Notes: generated by a model from the letters alone, not told the origin. 64,000 nt of DNA from Luscinia megarhynchos (GCA_034336665.1 CM067570.1:26121002-26185001), one strand, 5' to 3'. Shown: positions 48,032 to 62,225, counted from the stretch's first letter. Numbers and translations: made by a program.

Positions 48032-51000
48032 GCACTCGAAATGCAGGCTTCATGTGCATTTTCACAAATGCCATGGGAAGTTTGCGTTTCAGGGCCTGCT
48101 GCTTGTTGCCTCCATCTGCTGGTGACATTTTGGAAACGCAACAGACACTGAAAATCCATACCTGGGGGCACAAAGTGACTCTGGAAAGCTTCTAAATCTC
48201 ATTCAGCATACCAAAGCCTGCAGATACGTGAAAAACTAGGCTTTATTTGAAAGTCATTGCTGCATCTGAAACTGCCTTGTGTGGAACCTGTATCTGCTCA
48301 GTGAGGTGATATTACCTGGCATAGGCAGGTTCATCATTCAGCCTGTGCAATGAAGTAAAGCTCACACTCAGTTCATGATGTTATAGATAGATATGCACTG
48401 CTCCCCACTCTTTGGAATCCAAATGTCAGAAAAAGGAAACAAAAGCTAACTTGGTACATTGGGCACTCCAGTATTCCCAGTTTGGCAAAAGCACTAGCTT
48501 AATGTCATGGGCTGTGATTCCTAATCCTTTCCTGCCCTTGACCCCTGCTGTCTAGATTCAAACTTGTAACCATTAATGGGGCTGGATCAAAACACTGGCC
48601 TTCTGGTGTCACCAGTGGTGTTTAGAGGGGATTTAAACTCACTGCTTTTCAGCCCAGTGAAATGAACACAGCAGTAGATTAATGCAAGGATTTGAGCTCA
48701 CACAGCATGAGAGCTTTCAAAAATAGTGTTAACAGAGCTACAACTGCCTCTTTCAGGGGAAGCAAAATGAGGGAACAGAACAAATGAACAAACACAGGGC
48801 AGAGCCTTGTCACTGTGGGTAGGGCTGGGGAGCTGGGGAGACGGCCAGCGAGCGTGCTGAGATGTGGGGCAGCAGCTCTCCCAGCCCTTCCTGCTCTCCA
48901 GGCAATGGCTCTCCAGCCTGCTTGCAGGCCCTGTGACTGCACAGAATTCCCTACCCCAGGTGTCTCTCCTGCAGGGAGAAGGTGAGATCACAAGCTGAGG
49001 GGCTGGCCACGGACAGGTTACTCACCCATCCTTCCCATTCACCTGGAGTCAGGTTGAGACTTTGGCAAACTGCAGGGAATGGGCATGAGGCTGTTCTTGA
49101 ACTTCTTTGTGCAAGACACTGGGGCACAGGGTAGCCAAAATCTCCTTTGCATAATTCATCCCTTGCCAGTAGCCCATAGGGGAGGCAGAGGAGCTGCTTT
49201 TCCTGCAGCTGCTTTTCCTCCAGCTGCCCTGTGTGTGCCTGACTCACAGACCCCACAGCCCATGCTGTATCCTTTTCAGACTGCAGCAGGATGTGCTCAA
49301 GCCCACGGCAGCGGCAGGAAAACATCTAAAGGCTTCCAGCTTCCATTTCAAAGATTCCTACTAACCCACCTGGCCCAGGAACCCTTCCAGTAACAATCTC
49401 AGTCTGGGGCTGAGCCTACGCTGCTGAATCCAGTGGGAGTTTTGCCATCAACTTCAATGAGAATAGGATCACACCTCAGTGCTTTGTTTTGCCCGTGTTC
49501 GTTCCTTGCCGCGGGCAGGAACCTGTTTGTTTGTTTGCTGCCTGTGCTCAGTGTGAACATCAATAGGACTAGCTAAAAGAATTCAAACCATCAGATTTGG
49601 GAAGAGCTCCAAAGTTTGTTTGCTTATCTGAACCAACCCAGGCACCCAGATTCGCACAAATGGTCTGGGAATAACCTCAGGAGAGAAGATTTTCTCAGGC
49701 AGACTCCACAGATTGTACTCGGGATGAGCATGTCCTGGGGGGAAACAGCTTTGTGCTTCAGGGAAGGGAGGGGAAGTGCCCAGAAGCATATAAATGGCAT
49801 TTAGCTTTAAACAAAGATACTAATTTGTCTTCTTACCAGCACTCCTATGAAAAAGTGAATTGATTTAGTGCATGAGTAGGGCAAATAGTCCAGCTTTAGA
49901 ATAGCCTTCTGTTCAGATTGGTTTGTATAATCCAGGTGTGAGCCAAGTGCTTGGTTCCTGTATGTGGCTGGAACAGCTGGCAGCCTCTTAGGCCCTCAAG
50001 AGGGGAAAGGGATATTGCCTCTCCAGCTAACACAGCTACTGCCCCAAACACTGACATAGCACCCCTCTTCCATGTGTCTGCCAGCTCCCTGGGGTGCTCC
50101 AACAGAAGTGTCCTCTGAGTCCTGCATTTCTGCCTGGCCCAGCCACAAAAGGGACCAGCATCCCAGCACCACAGCACAGTGCAGGTCAGTTCTGCCCCTC
50201 TAGAGTCCATTAGGGAAACTTTCTATCAAGTCTGAAAGCAAGTCAGACTTGAAAACTGCTTATGGCAGCTCGGCTATTGCCCTGCTGTCCAGGTGCCTGT
50301 CCTCTCCCTCCCAGCCCTGCCACGGGCACCCTCCACAGCGGCAGAGGACAGCCCTGCTACTCAGACCAAACAGAGCTGAGGGAATCACCACTCAGGGCAG
50401 TTCTAGGCACTCACATTCTCTGCTGTCTGTGCAAGTTGCTTTGCTAACATAGCCTTAATTCTTGCACTTTCAGGTAGTCCCTCTGCACAGCACCAGGATA
50501 CCTAACCATCATCAGTCAGAGTTCGTATGTTAGTACATTTGAGGCTTTGTATTAAGATGACCAGCATAAAAAAAATTCTTTGTGATTAGTTCCTCCCACA
50601 CATGAGCATTTCTGTATCTCCCAGACTACTCTTCTCCACTCATAGACTACCCAGCCAGGCCTTCTACAACTTAGAGAAGAAAATGCTTCCTCCAGCTGTC
50701 TGCTCTGTGCTTGCTCGCTATCCAAATTAAACTTGCTGTGGACAGCGACACATTCCCATTTCACGCTGGTTTGATTAATGTGTCTCAGCTAATTGTGTGA
50801 AAGATTCCAGTCCTTTCGAGTGTGAGACCAGGTTATTGTTCAGCCAATATCGGCTACCATGTGAAAATGGGGGCTGTTTAGTGTTCATGCACCAGAATCA
50901 AAGGAGGGGCATCTTGGACTGGGTCACAGAGCAACACCCACTTCTTTGAAAAGATGTTACTATGCTCTACTAAACCTGTAAACCTCTTGCTCAAAGCACG

Positions 51001-51254
51001 TCTTCTCCCTCCTCCTCTCCCCCCTGTTCTTTTTTTCCCTGTCCAGATAGACAGGCTCCCCCCACCACTCTCCTGTGGTATAAGTGAGAGAGAATGGCTA
51101 GATTGTGGATGGGTGAATTTCCCATTCTGGGGTTTTTAATATTTCACTTTTATATTTCTCTTACAGAATGATCCTGCTGAGAGGCTGAGAATCAGTGCTC
51201 ATCATTTCCCCCTCACTGACACTTGAATATATTTTCCCAGGAGAAAACATTAAA

Positions 51255-51303
51255 CAAAAAGAGAAAGAGAGAAAGGGAGAGAGAGAGAGGGAGAGGGAGA
51301 GTG
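51255..51303 (+). repeat. (GA)n/(GGGA)n purine tract
   Basis: A pure purine stretch of GA and GGGAGA units. It immediately precedes the minisatellite at 51,328. Confidence 0.85.
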
Positions 51304-51327
51304 ACTGAGCTAGCTTTTCAAAGCATA

Positions 51328-51556
51328 CTTCTCAACCTGCCCACATCAAAATAAGAGACAACTGGCCCTTTGAAGTTCAGGACACAGACTTCTCTACCAG
51401 CCCATGTGGAAATAAAAGAATCCAGCTTTGTAAATCACACAGATTTCTCACCTTGCCCACATCAAAATCAGGGACAGTGACCTTTAAAGCTGAGGTTTAA
51501 AGGTCCCCAAACCAATCTCCATAAAAATAAGGAAAGTTCAGATAAATTGTGTCTCC
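51328..51556 (+). repeat. degenerate minisatellite, about four copies of 55-61 bp
   Basis: Copies begin at about 51,328 (cttctcaacctgcccacatc), 51,389 (cttctctaccagcccatgtg), 51,444 (tttctcaccttgcccacatc) and about 51,502 (ccccaaaccaatctcc). Each is followed by aaaataa-type and then ctttgaag/ctttgtaa/ctttaaag-type words. Copies 1 and 3 are the most alike. The array ends about 340 bases downstream of CDK15 exon E in the sense direction. Confidence 0.7.
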
Positions 51557-51897
51557 AGGTGCCTGTCAGCTTTTCCAGTCTAAACCAGGAGGCCTTTCCC
51601 CCATCCCACTGAGGAGTGGAGACTAAATACACTGCAAGACTTTGAGCAATGAAATCTTCCATTAGACTTACATACACCAGCACTCAGTGAGGCAACTTTG
51701 CCACATATGTGCCTCTGTTTGCAAACTAAGCCAATCCCAGTGTTGTAGTAGGTCCTACAACACCCCTGTCATTAAGTAGCTCAAGGGATTTAGTAACACC
51801 AAAGCACAGGATTTTTCATAATAACAATTACTGACCCAGCAATGGAGTAGCTAGTGGCTCAGAGAAAAAGCTGGCCTTCTCATGAGTTAAATCCTAC

Positions 51898-51961
51898 CTG
51901 GGTTATATTTGGGGAGCTTGGAAAGTCCTGGCCAGGTGTCTTCAGTTGGGACCCCCAATAC
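51898..51961 (-). CDS. CDK15: CDK15 exon E (VLGVPTEDTWPG segment)
   Basis: Twenty-one codons plus one base. The exon reads VLGVPTEDTWPGLSKLPKY then Asn-Pro, followed by the G of a Glu codon finished in the next exon. The acceptor is cttttgcag and the donor is CCAG|gtagga. The phrase LGxPxEDTWPG is the CMGC insert-proximal motif; VLGVPTEDTWPG is the CDK15 form, while recalled CDK14 has VLGTPNEDTWPG. Incoming phase is 0 and outgoing phase is 1. Confidence 0.95.
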
Positions 51962-54900
51962 CTGCAAAAGAAGGAAGAGTGAGAACAATGACCTCTTTCT
52001 GCCTATTCTTTGCCTTGGTGTGGAGTTGGAGGAATCAGTCTCAGTGGAGAATGACTGGCCTTCCCTGCAAACCAATGCAGAATTACACTGCCCTGGCTGG
52101 TGCTGGATCTACCACTGTGCATAAAGGACACTGACATTTTAGCACTTGATTATGCAGCAGGAAAGACTCCTGCTGAGACTGAATGCTGTTGCTGCTGGGA
52201 ACATCAGTGAAGGCATATGCAGCTTCACTGCTAGATGACACTGCTGCCTGTGTTTGCTAGCCCAGGGATCACACAGCTGAGCCTTTCTCAGTGCTGAGGG
52301 TGTCCTTCCACACCAGAGCTGCTCTGGGGACTCACTGTCCCGCCTGCACTGGCAGCAGCTGCATTCAGCAGCAGCACAGGCTGTGGGCTCTGAGAGAAAC
52401 CCTTCCATTCTGAGGCAAAAAAGTAAAGCTGGCAGGCAGGTCTAGTAGCTGGAGCTGAAAAGCAGTGTAGAACCTCACTCTGAAGGATACAGAGCTTCAG
52501 CAGTGTCTTTGGCCTTTATTGGGAATTGTGGGCTTCAGCAGTAGCTGCTCACTGAGCAAAGCCTGGGCCAGGAAAGCCTCCTCCAACTTTGTTTTAGTTG
52601 CTGAAAGGTGTGAGATCGAGCATATCTAGATTTCTGCAGTTGCAGATGTTTAGTGTTGCTATTATTACTATTACTTAACATATGCAAAGTGCCCTGTTGA
52701 TATAGATAATTTGTGCTAAAGAGGTAAAGCCACATCTTTAAGAAGAGCTCAGAGCATGTGAAATAGTAGTATAAATCATACTGATAGCTCCAAGCATTCA
52801 AAGCTTTCATCCAGTCAACCCTTAGAATTACCAGGTTTTCTTAAAAAGCAGTGAAATTTTAACATGAAGAGTTTCAGAGTTTTTATTCACTTTCTCTTCT
52901 CCAACACTAGATTTGTCTCACATTAGTTACCCTTTGCATATGACAGACAATTTCCATTCCTTAAAATGTAAGCTGAGATGTATGACATGGGTAACTTGGC
53001 CTCCCAAAAATTTGTGTTAAGATTGCAAGAAAACAGGCATCAGTGAAAAACTACATTAAAGAGGGAAGAAATATAAAGCCATCTTGTGGCAGTGGTAAAG
53101 CATCAGGTAGTTGATTGGGAACCAGCTGTGACAATTGCAGCTGCCTGGGGAAGACAGCCACAAGCAGGGCTTGCATCTCACCACTGGCACACATGAGCAC
53201 TGTGGCCCCTGAAGGGAAGTGGGCTCCTGTGGCCCATGGTTCCAAACTGCTTATGGACTCAGCCTGCCACAGCAGAGACTAAGAGGGAAGATCCTTGTCT
53301 TTGCTCACCTGTAGAATCAGCCCTGGAAGCTTGAAAGCTCCTCAAAGAGAAGGTGTCCAGCAGTGTTCAGCCAGCTGAGGATGTTGGAAGCTGGCTCACA
53401 CCAAGGGCAGCTTGACAGCCCTGGGTGAGGATGTGTTCTTGACTGGTGTGTGTTTTGTGAGTAGGGCATGCCTTCATGAGTACCAGTGCTCTTTAGGGCC
53501 GTGTGTGCAGCCAGGGGATGAGAAGGGCAAAGAAGCTGTTCTCATTTAGAGTAAGCCAGGGAGAAAACAAAGTTGCAGGGTCCCCAGTCCATGTAGCCCC
53601 TCATGTGAGAGGTGACACGGGAGCAGCAATGAGCAGCCAGGGATAGAGAGGGGAGATGGAGACTGCTTTAGGTGGCACTTGCCTCTAGAAGAATTTTTGG
53701 TAAGATGACAGCCAGTCAGTCCTGATGATTCAACAGGACAAGCACATTTCACAGAATGGGGATTTTCCAGCCATGTATCTGTATGGTGTGTGAACCAGCA
53801 GTCCCTCCTGGAGATGAGTGTGCTGGGTGAGACAGGCTCATGCACACAAATGCAGATGGTCTCTCTATCAGTGCAGGGTGCCTCCACTACTAGTACATGA
53901 AAGGAACTGACTATTAGAAAACAGTAGGAATCCCCATTCTGAACCTCACACTTTGCAAAATACCTCAAGTTAGACATCGAAAGCCTCTAAGGAGCTTTGA
54001 AATCTTGGTCTAACACAGAGCCTCATTCCAGGCTGTAAAATATCATAAAACCTCCTGTGAAAAGCACTAATTATTTCATAGCTCTTTAAACTTCCTCATG
54101 ATTTTTAAATAAGGGGGTTTTTTTGCCTTCTATAGCACAAATCCTATTAATCATGGTATTAGTTATATGGTATTAGAGAAATTACGATAGTGCTATAACC
54201 CTCTAATGCAAAACCACAGGAAATGTATCCAGAGATTTCAGAGACATAAGTGTAAGGATAGCCTTCATTCACACTCTGAGAAACTGGACCCTGCCCTGGC
54301 TTTGAACCTTGTTAATTGGCCAAGTATGGATTTTTTTTCCTGATAATCCTTTTTTCCCCCCACTCTCTATGAAAGAGAAATTCAGCATTGATTTAAATGG
54401 ACTGAACTCAAGTCTAAGAACTGGAAGCACTTGTCTCACATTCCTACTTACAAGCAGAGAGGAAAACCCTACCAAGCAGGAGTGTTTCTAAATGAAGTGG
54501 TCAAGCTGGAAAAATCTGACTTATGCAGTCTAATGGCTATAAAGTAATTTCTCATTATTTTAATGAATTTCATTTTTTCTGTACTTTCTCCTTTGAAAAC
54601 CCATGTTTCAGAAACACTCTACACATAAGAGTAAATCCTTGGGAGGAGATGTGAGAGGGCAGACACAGAATCACAAAATCTTCTGAGTGGGAAGGGACCC
54701 AAAAGGATCATTGAATCCAACTCTTGGCACTGCACAGGACACCTCAAGAATTCCATCGTGTGCCTGACAGCATTGTGCAAAAGCTTCCTGAACTCTGTCA
54801 GGCTTGGTGATGTGACCACTGTCTTGGGGAGCCTGATCCAGTGCCCAAACATCCTCTGAGTGAAGAACCTTTCCCTAATACCCAACCTAAACCTCCCCTG

Positions 54901-55780
54901 ACCCAGCTTCAGGCCATTCCCTCTGGTCCTATCTCTGGTCACCACAGAGCAGAGATCAGTGCCTGCCCCTCCTCTTCCCCTCACAAGGAAGTTGTGACTG
55001 CAGTGAGGTCTCCCCTCAGCCTCCTCTTCTCCAGACTGAACAGACCAAGTGATACCTACAGCCAGACCTGATATGAATGGATAGTTGACCTTGCTGTTGA
55101 GTCAGCAGCAGGGTCAGCATGAGCAGTCAGTAATGCACAGACCCTGTCAGTGCTGCTGACTGCCCCTGTTCTACCAAACTCTGGCAATGTGGCTCTGTGC
55201 TGCTGCTTCCCCAGCAGAAAAAAACAACTTAGGAAGCTCCTGAATATGTTGCTCTCACTCACTGCTACCTTCATAAAGTAATTTCACACTCTCCATTATC
55301 CAAAATCAGTCTCTAGAGCTGCACCATAAAAACTGGATGATACAAAATGTGCCAAGTTAAAATGAAGAAGGGTATCTGACAAGCCTCAGGGTCTTGCCAT
55401 TTTCAAGGTAGTTGAGCAGTATTTGAGCTCCTTTGTGAGAATGTGGTGTGCTGTATCCTACAGTAAGCAAAGGATTTAAAAAGAAGCAACAGAATTTGCA
55501 GTACCTGCACACCTTTTATGCCTTCTTCAATTTGATGTCACTTTAATTGGCTTTAAATTTTTGATGAGATGACAAACATCAAAGGAAAGTCATTTGATTT
55601 ACTCCTGTGTCTGTAAGAAAGTTGCCAAATATAAAATGGGTTACAAAGTCTGCTATGAACTTGGCAGATTAGACCAAATTATTTCTGCTATTCACAGGAC
55701 CTATGCTTAGGACTTCAAAATTAAGTAGGCTGGAGCAATGGATTCTTTTTCTCTTCCATTTCAGGGTGTATTTTACTCAC
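51962..55780 (-). other. CDK15 intron between exons D and E (3819 bp)
   Basis: Donor gtgagt and acceptor tttgcag. It hosts the CR1 tail at 54,664-55,054. No nested gene was recognised. Confidence 0.85.
54664..55054 (-). mobile_element. CR1 LINE, 5'-truncated 3' end (about 390 bp)
   Basis: On the plus strand it begins cacagaatcacaaaatc and continues through gtgggaagggaccc, aggatcattgaatccaactc, actctgtcaggcttggtgat, gtgaagaacctttccctaat, ccattccctctggtcctatc and gaggtctcccctcagcctcc to gaacagaccaagtgat. This is the reverse complement of a typical avian CR1 3' segment. A minus-strand frame still shows the DRTRGNGLKL phrase typical of translated CR1 ends. The 5' end is truncated at about 55,054. 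It is the youngest-looking transposon in the window and sits in CDK15 in the sense orientation. Confidence 0.88.
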
Positions 55781-55874
55781 CGCCCAGATCTTCTCCAGCT
55801 GTTCATGAGTACCAGAAGTTGCTGCAAATATTGGCTGACCCTGGAACATTTCCACAAATATACAGCCTGCACTC
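55781..55874 (-). CDS. CDK15: CDK15 exon D (C-lobe, helix F region)
   Basis: The first base completes a Trp codon; the exon then codes for 31 residues beginning SAGCIFVEMFQGQPIF and ending EQLEKIWA. The acceptor is ttccttgcag and the donor is GCG|gtgagt. The W-S-x-G-C-I-F phrase is the conserved helix F motif of cyclin-dependent kinases and EQLEKIW is typical of CDK14/15. One oddity is that the usual LFPG turn after QGQP is IFAATSG here, so the Pro-Gly pair is replaced by Ala-Ala and no upstream glycine remains at that spot. This lies on the surface loop after helix F and is probably tolerated. Confidence 0.95.
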
Positions 55875-58800
55875 CTGCAAGGAACCCAAGGTATTAACTC
55901 ATTCACATAAATGGTATATATAACATGATTGTTTGGATGGGTGGGGAGAGAGGCAGAGATAATTGTTGGGATGGAAATTTAGAAATTCTGATTTGTAAAT
56001 GCAGAAGTCTTGATATAAGCTCACAAGTCAAACAGAATGGGAGCAGACCAAAGGTAAGTTACATTCACATGCCTCAAGATTTCAGAAAAAAACCCAAAGG
56101 GGTCAAGGTTCCATACAAGTCTGTTCCTATCTTCTTTTTCCCATCGGCACCACCCACTAAAAAAACAATTCACTGTTCACCAGCAAGACAAGACAGGTGA
56201 TATCCTTGGAAAAGAAACCCACTAAGCACAAAAAAAAAATTGTTTCAGGTCTCTGTCCCTTAATTCTCTTACAAACTATGTGTAAAAAGGGTCATGGCAG
56301 AAGCCTGTGGAGTACAAGGTTACTTCCCACGAGAAAAGGGCACAAAATTGGAGTACTTACAGTAGGAAAGATAAACAGGGAGGTACTACATGCTTCATTG
56401 GCTTGAAGGATGTATTAGATGCAGAAAGAACCCAGGGACACTAACTACTATAGCCATTTCCCTTCAGAAGCAATTAGCTTTTCCTTGGAAAGCTGAAGGC
56501 TTGATTTCATAGCATAAAAAACCTGCTCATAACAGCAAGTTAAAATATTCTTATTTTTATATTATCCCTTGCTCTGCACTTGTACCAAAACAAACCAGCC
56601 ATCTTAAAAAAAAAACCAAAAAAACAACACCTGCCAAATTGTTTCATTTTCCTAAGATGGGTTAGTCCTCATGGCAGTAATGATGAAATAGTTGTGAACA
56701 AGGTAGACTTGCCTACTTGCAGCTATTCCCATCTCTTACTGTATGGTATAAAACTCCAGTCATTTACTTTTTAATAATTTCCTTCCATTTTCTCCCTAGG
56801 TCTTCTGTCTTTTCACTAAGTCCCATCACAACCTTTTGGGTTTCAGCCTCATTCTTCTTTGGTTATATCATATTTGAGTCCTTTAAGCTGAACTTTTGAA
56901 AAGCCAGCTTTGTCTTACAGGCTCTGAAAATATTATTTTCACTGCTTAGCAATAACTGGTAATCTCTTCTGGTCATCTGCACTCCTGTGTTACCACTTGC
57001 ACCTTGTTTTTGCAATACTGTAGTTGCTTTTCCCACCTGGCTGTGGTCAGTTGAAGCCCTGGCATGCAGCTCATCTGAGGTATTTATTTTGGTCATCCTT
57101 GCACACCAGGTGGTGACAAGCCTGTTTGCAGATCCAGATCTAAAGCTGTTTTCATAAACATCTCTGCTGCACTTTCCCTTAGCTTCCTGTACCCCAACCT
57201 TGGCAAGTCTTGTGAGATGAGCTTCTTTCCTCATCTAATATCCCCTTACAAAGTCCAGGTATCACAAAACTTAATCCACAGCTTTTGCAACACAGAGTTT
57301 TTCTGGTGTTTCAGAGCACTACCACAAGATTAGACATAACTTTGGAGCCCACAGATAGATCTAGTGAGAGCAGGGTCATACCAGCACTGTTTTCACAGCT
57401 GCTGTACGTGCTCAAGTGGCTCACCCTATTTTGCAACCACAGGGGCTGCTGTAATCAGCTGATTGCATTGCACAAGCTCAACTGTGCATGGTCAAACCAA
57501 TTTAGGTACTCCTGATTTGTAGGGGGAAGAGAAACAGCTCTCTGTGTTTCTGGGACAAGTGATGCTGGTGTTCTACCACAGTTTGCATTCTGATATCCTA
57601 GCTAGAAAGGGCCATTAGACTGGCAAGAGCAGGAACTTTGGAAAGTAATGGTAGTCATAAAGCCTTGCAGTAGAGCCCTCAGCTTTCCTTCTGAGAACTA
57701 CAGTTACTGCTCTGACAGCATTATGAGGATTTTTCTGATAATGTTTTAAAATATTTAGACCTGGAGTTGTTTTGCTTTCCCCCTTTTCCTTCTTTTCCAC
57801 TAATATTAATTTCTCAAATCTTCTTACCCCCTCCAGTCTGTAAGTTTCTTAGAGGGTCTCAGTCCTATAAAACTGTCTTGGGAAGAGATAGGGCAAAGGG
57901 AGGGATCTTTAGGGAAGAGGCCTAGACATGATATTTTAGCAAGTGCCAGATATGCACACGAATCAAAAGAGTGACAGATAAAGTACTAGAAGATATTCAG
58001 GGATATTCAGGGAGCAAAAGCAGAGCTGATTCAGATAGTACAGTTGTATCCATCTGCAATCCCTGGGGAAGGTCTGAACACTGCACTTCCTCCTCAATCT
58101 GCAATGCTGCATCACACAGCAGACAGGTTCTCACCAGGATTAAGATCTAGGATATCTCTATGGCATCCCAGAGTTCCCTCTCCATGTGTGGGGTTTTTTG
58201 TTGGCACTAGGAGATGGCAATTTTATATTTAACCAGAAATAATATCCTTCTTCTTGTTCATCACCAAGCCTGGTCTGTACAGTGGAGCCCTTAGCCAGTA
58301 TCTCCCAGTTTGGCATAGTGGGGCACTGTGAACCAGGCTGAGGAGAAGGCTGTAGTGAGCCTGGCAGGTCCATCTTAAATGACTGCATGCAAACTCCTAT
58401 TCTACATGAATCTACCAGGCAAGATCACTGTGATTTTTTTTCTCTCTTTTTTTAATGGAAGATTGTACAAGGAAAGCCTGACTGAAAAGAAGACATCTTA
58501 AGGCAGTCATGATGTTTGCAGGCACTAATGTGGCTGTGCATAAAGCACTTGGTGTTTTTCAAAAGAAGAAAAAAAAAAGAGTCCTCCTGATATGCAGTGT
58601 AATCTCCCTGAAATCCCCTAATTGAATCTTCTAAAGTCCTGAAGAGATAGTGAGGGAGAAAGAGAGAGAAAAGGGGTACAGAGAGATTAAAGCAGCTTTT
58701 CTAGTTAGTCCAAGAGCAACCAAGTCTCCTTCTATATCTCTTTCTTCATCTATTCAAGGCTTCATTCACTTCTCATGTGCCTCCCACTGACAGTATTGCT

Positions 58801-60788
58801 GCTCAAGCACAGTATGCATGAGTTGCCATAATGTTTTATTTTGTTATAATTGGTTTCTTTAAACCAAGGCTTGACACCCACTGTCTCATGCCATTACCAA
58901 GGGCATTCTGACCTGCCTTCATGTACATTGCAGCATCCAAAAGACATAGGGTTTTTTTTCCTTTCTTCCCAATAGACAAGTAACATCTGTGTGAATTCAC
59001 GTTATTTCCTAATAGACAAAAATTGAACTTAAATGCAGTGTACATCAAGATAATAAATGACTCTTGTTAGAGGAAGTTACTGAATAGAGCTCACTGAAGT
59101 TCTCTCTATTCTCTCAGCGTGACATCTTTCTTTAGGACAAACACTTTGAATGTTGTTATTATAAGGAGGCATTATAACAAAGGTGCCTGTAGTGTGGATG
59201 TAGTTCAGTGGGACAGAGAGCACTGTGCTGTGAGAGCTGGGATCTTTCTACACCACTCCTATGCTGCTATTCATTACACCAGAGCAGAGCTATGCAGTGG
59301 GGATGTTGGTTTTGCATAGGCAGAAATGACACGCTTTCTGTGCATAGCTGGCTTTGGACAAGGGTCAGCTTTCAGGGAAAAAAAACAACAGGCTTATGCC
59401 TGACACAAACCCTCTAATCTGCTAGGCAGGCATCTTCTTCAAACTCAGCAGACATTTCTGAGAGACTGTCTGGAGGGAAAAATGACAGGTAGTGGGGGTA
59501 GTAGACAGGACTATTTAGACTGGCTTAGCAGCTGGAAGCCATTAGAATTTAGCAGGGTTTTTCTCCTTAGAGAAGTCTTTAAATAATTAAATTAGCAGCA
59601 GTCCTAGGGAAGTAAGCAATCTAAAAACTTCCGTTTCCCTGACCTATCCTCCAGATTTGGGTCACTGGAGTGTCTGATAAGCTGCAGACCTCTGGAGGGA
59701 AACACAGCCTGTGAAGACCTGGATCTTTGCTGTTTGTAAACTTAACCAGCCCTTTTCACATTCTTCAGCCTGCTGCACTCCTACCCTTTCCCAGCCTTTG
59801 ACTCTGCAGTAGTTAAAAATGAGTCCTGGTGGGACAGGTACAAGCAGAAGATTAATTGGTCTGAAGAAAGGGTGAAGCAGCAATAGCATCTATAGATGTA
59901 AAACTGACCAAAACAAGGATGGTCTCCTACAACTTCATGAGCTGCATGCTGTCCACGAGCGTGTCAGGACTATGTTGCTTGAAGTGGGCTCAGGCTGGTG
60001 TAGAAGTGAGCCAGAAGGTTGGTGAACCTTACAGTCAGCCCAGCTACACATCCAAGCCAAAAGGGCCATGGGACTCTGAAGCCTTCATCCTCTCCTGTTT
60101 TCTGCCCACTCTCAGAGACTCCTCTCCCTTCTATGCATGTGCAGCTTGTTTCCTTGTTTCCCAAATACATCAAGATTTTGGGGTAGAGCTCATACAGAAA
60201 CAAGGCTTTAACAGACACAGTCCTTCCCCTGAGTGAAATACAGACTGCATCTGAGACATGGTCTTTGAGAAGAAGGACAAAATATCACAGAAATAATGAA
60301 AATCTCATCTCTAAAACCTTTCTATCTCCAGACTCATTGAGGAACCCTTTAATGCCACATTCTGTTACCAAGGCCAAAGTAATTGATGGTGTCATTGTGG
60401 ATCCACTGTTTTTAAACAAAGCCACTTCTGCAGAGAGTTACTGCTGACTCAGCTGACTACACAGATATACTTGCATTGAGAGAAAGTGCTCTGTTGCAAG
60501 ACAGGAAAATGCTCCATACATGTTACCAGACAAGATGCATATCTCTCATAATTACTATCAGATGAGGTTTGTATCAATCCATAGCTGAGATGTAGTGACA
60601 TCATTCCCAAAAACTTCTATGAACCCTCTATGAAACTTCAAAACTCCACACCGTTCACACATTTCCTGCTCACAGGTGTTAATTCCTCTACTTACAACAG
60701 TATCTACTGTAACTTTGGCTGATTTAATTTAATTCAGGTAAAAATATTTTTCCCAGGGAACCCCAGATGCTCTGATATTGGTCAGTAC
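55875..60788 (-). other. CDK15 intron between exons C and D (4914 bp)
   Basis: Donor gtactg and acceptor ccttgcag. It contains an A-rich patch at 56,605-56,628. No nested gene or repeat family was recognised. Confidence 0.85.
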
Positions 60789-60909
60789 CAGATATCTATA
60801 TCAGAAGAATAAGCTGTAGCTCCAAGCAGCACATCAGGAGGACGGTACCACAGTGTCACAACTTCAGAGGAGTATGTCTGTCTGGGGATGGACTGGGCAC
60901 GAGCAAGGC
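60789..60909 (-). CDS. CDK15: CDK15 exon C (activation segment)
   Basis: The exon opens with GC, completing the DFG glycine, then reads [20 protein letters not shown] and continues through [11 protein letters not shown] to a DIDI phrase and the first two bases of a Trp codon (39 codons plus 2 at each end). This is the T-loop and P+1 loop. WYRPPD is the PFTAIRE-group form of the usual WYRAPE motif, and TYSSEVVT stands in place of the canonical CAK-phosphorylated threonine region. The acceptor is tttgcag. The donor is gtactg, weaker than the gtaagt/gtgagt donors of most other exons. The phase matches exons B and D exactly. Confidence 0.95.
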
Positions 60910-61821
<912 letters not shown>

Positions 61822-62181
61822 TTAACTGCGGTCCATAAATGCACGTTTTGGAAATTTAACTTTTCTTTAGAAACGGACTGTTGATTGCAGGAGCAAGGTC
61901 AGCTTGCCAAAACACAGACCCCAGCTCTCAGAACAGCAGCTGTGTTGATTGCAGCGCTCAAGACAAAGACACAAAGACACACAGCCAAAGAAAATGAGAG
62001 CCTAAGGAGCTGAAGGTTTGCCCCTTGAGCCAGATGGCACCAGCTGACTGAGTTCCATGGCTGCTGCACATGCCACCAGGGGAGCAGGGAACTGACTGAC
62101 CTGCCAGTGGGAACTGTTGGCTTCAAGCTGGGAGAAGACATGAGGACATGATTTAAAAAATACAGCAAATCAGATATGATG

Positions 62182-62225
62182 AAAAAAGCAAGCAAGCAAG
62201 AAGGAAACCAAGGAAGAAAGGAAGC
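62182..62225 (+). repeat. AAGC/AAGG purine-rich simple repeat
   Basis: Tandem AAGC units followed by AAGGAA-type units; low complexity within an intron. Confidence 0.7.

Larger units (their letters stand above)
45200..51897 (-). other. CDK15 intron between exons E and F (6698 bp)
   Basis: Donor gtagga and acceptor tttctag. This is the largest intron in the window; it holds a perfect palindromic stem (46.29 kb), a (GAAA)n tract (48.0 kb), a GA tract and a degenerate minisatellite (51.26-51.56 kb). No nested coding sequence was recognised. Confidence 0.83.

Noticed and set aside
54619..54984. 121-codon minus-strand ORF with DRTRGNGLKL phrase
   Set aside because: It lies inside the CR1 LINE 3' end and is a relic of the transposon's reading frame, not a host gene.
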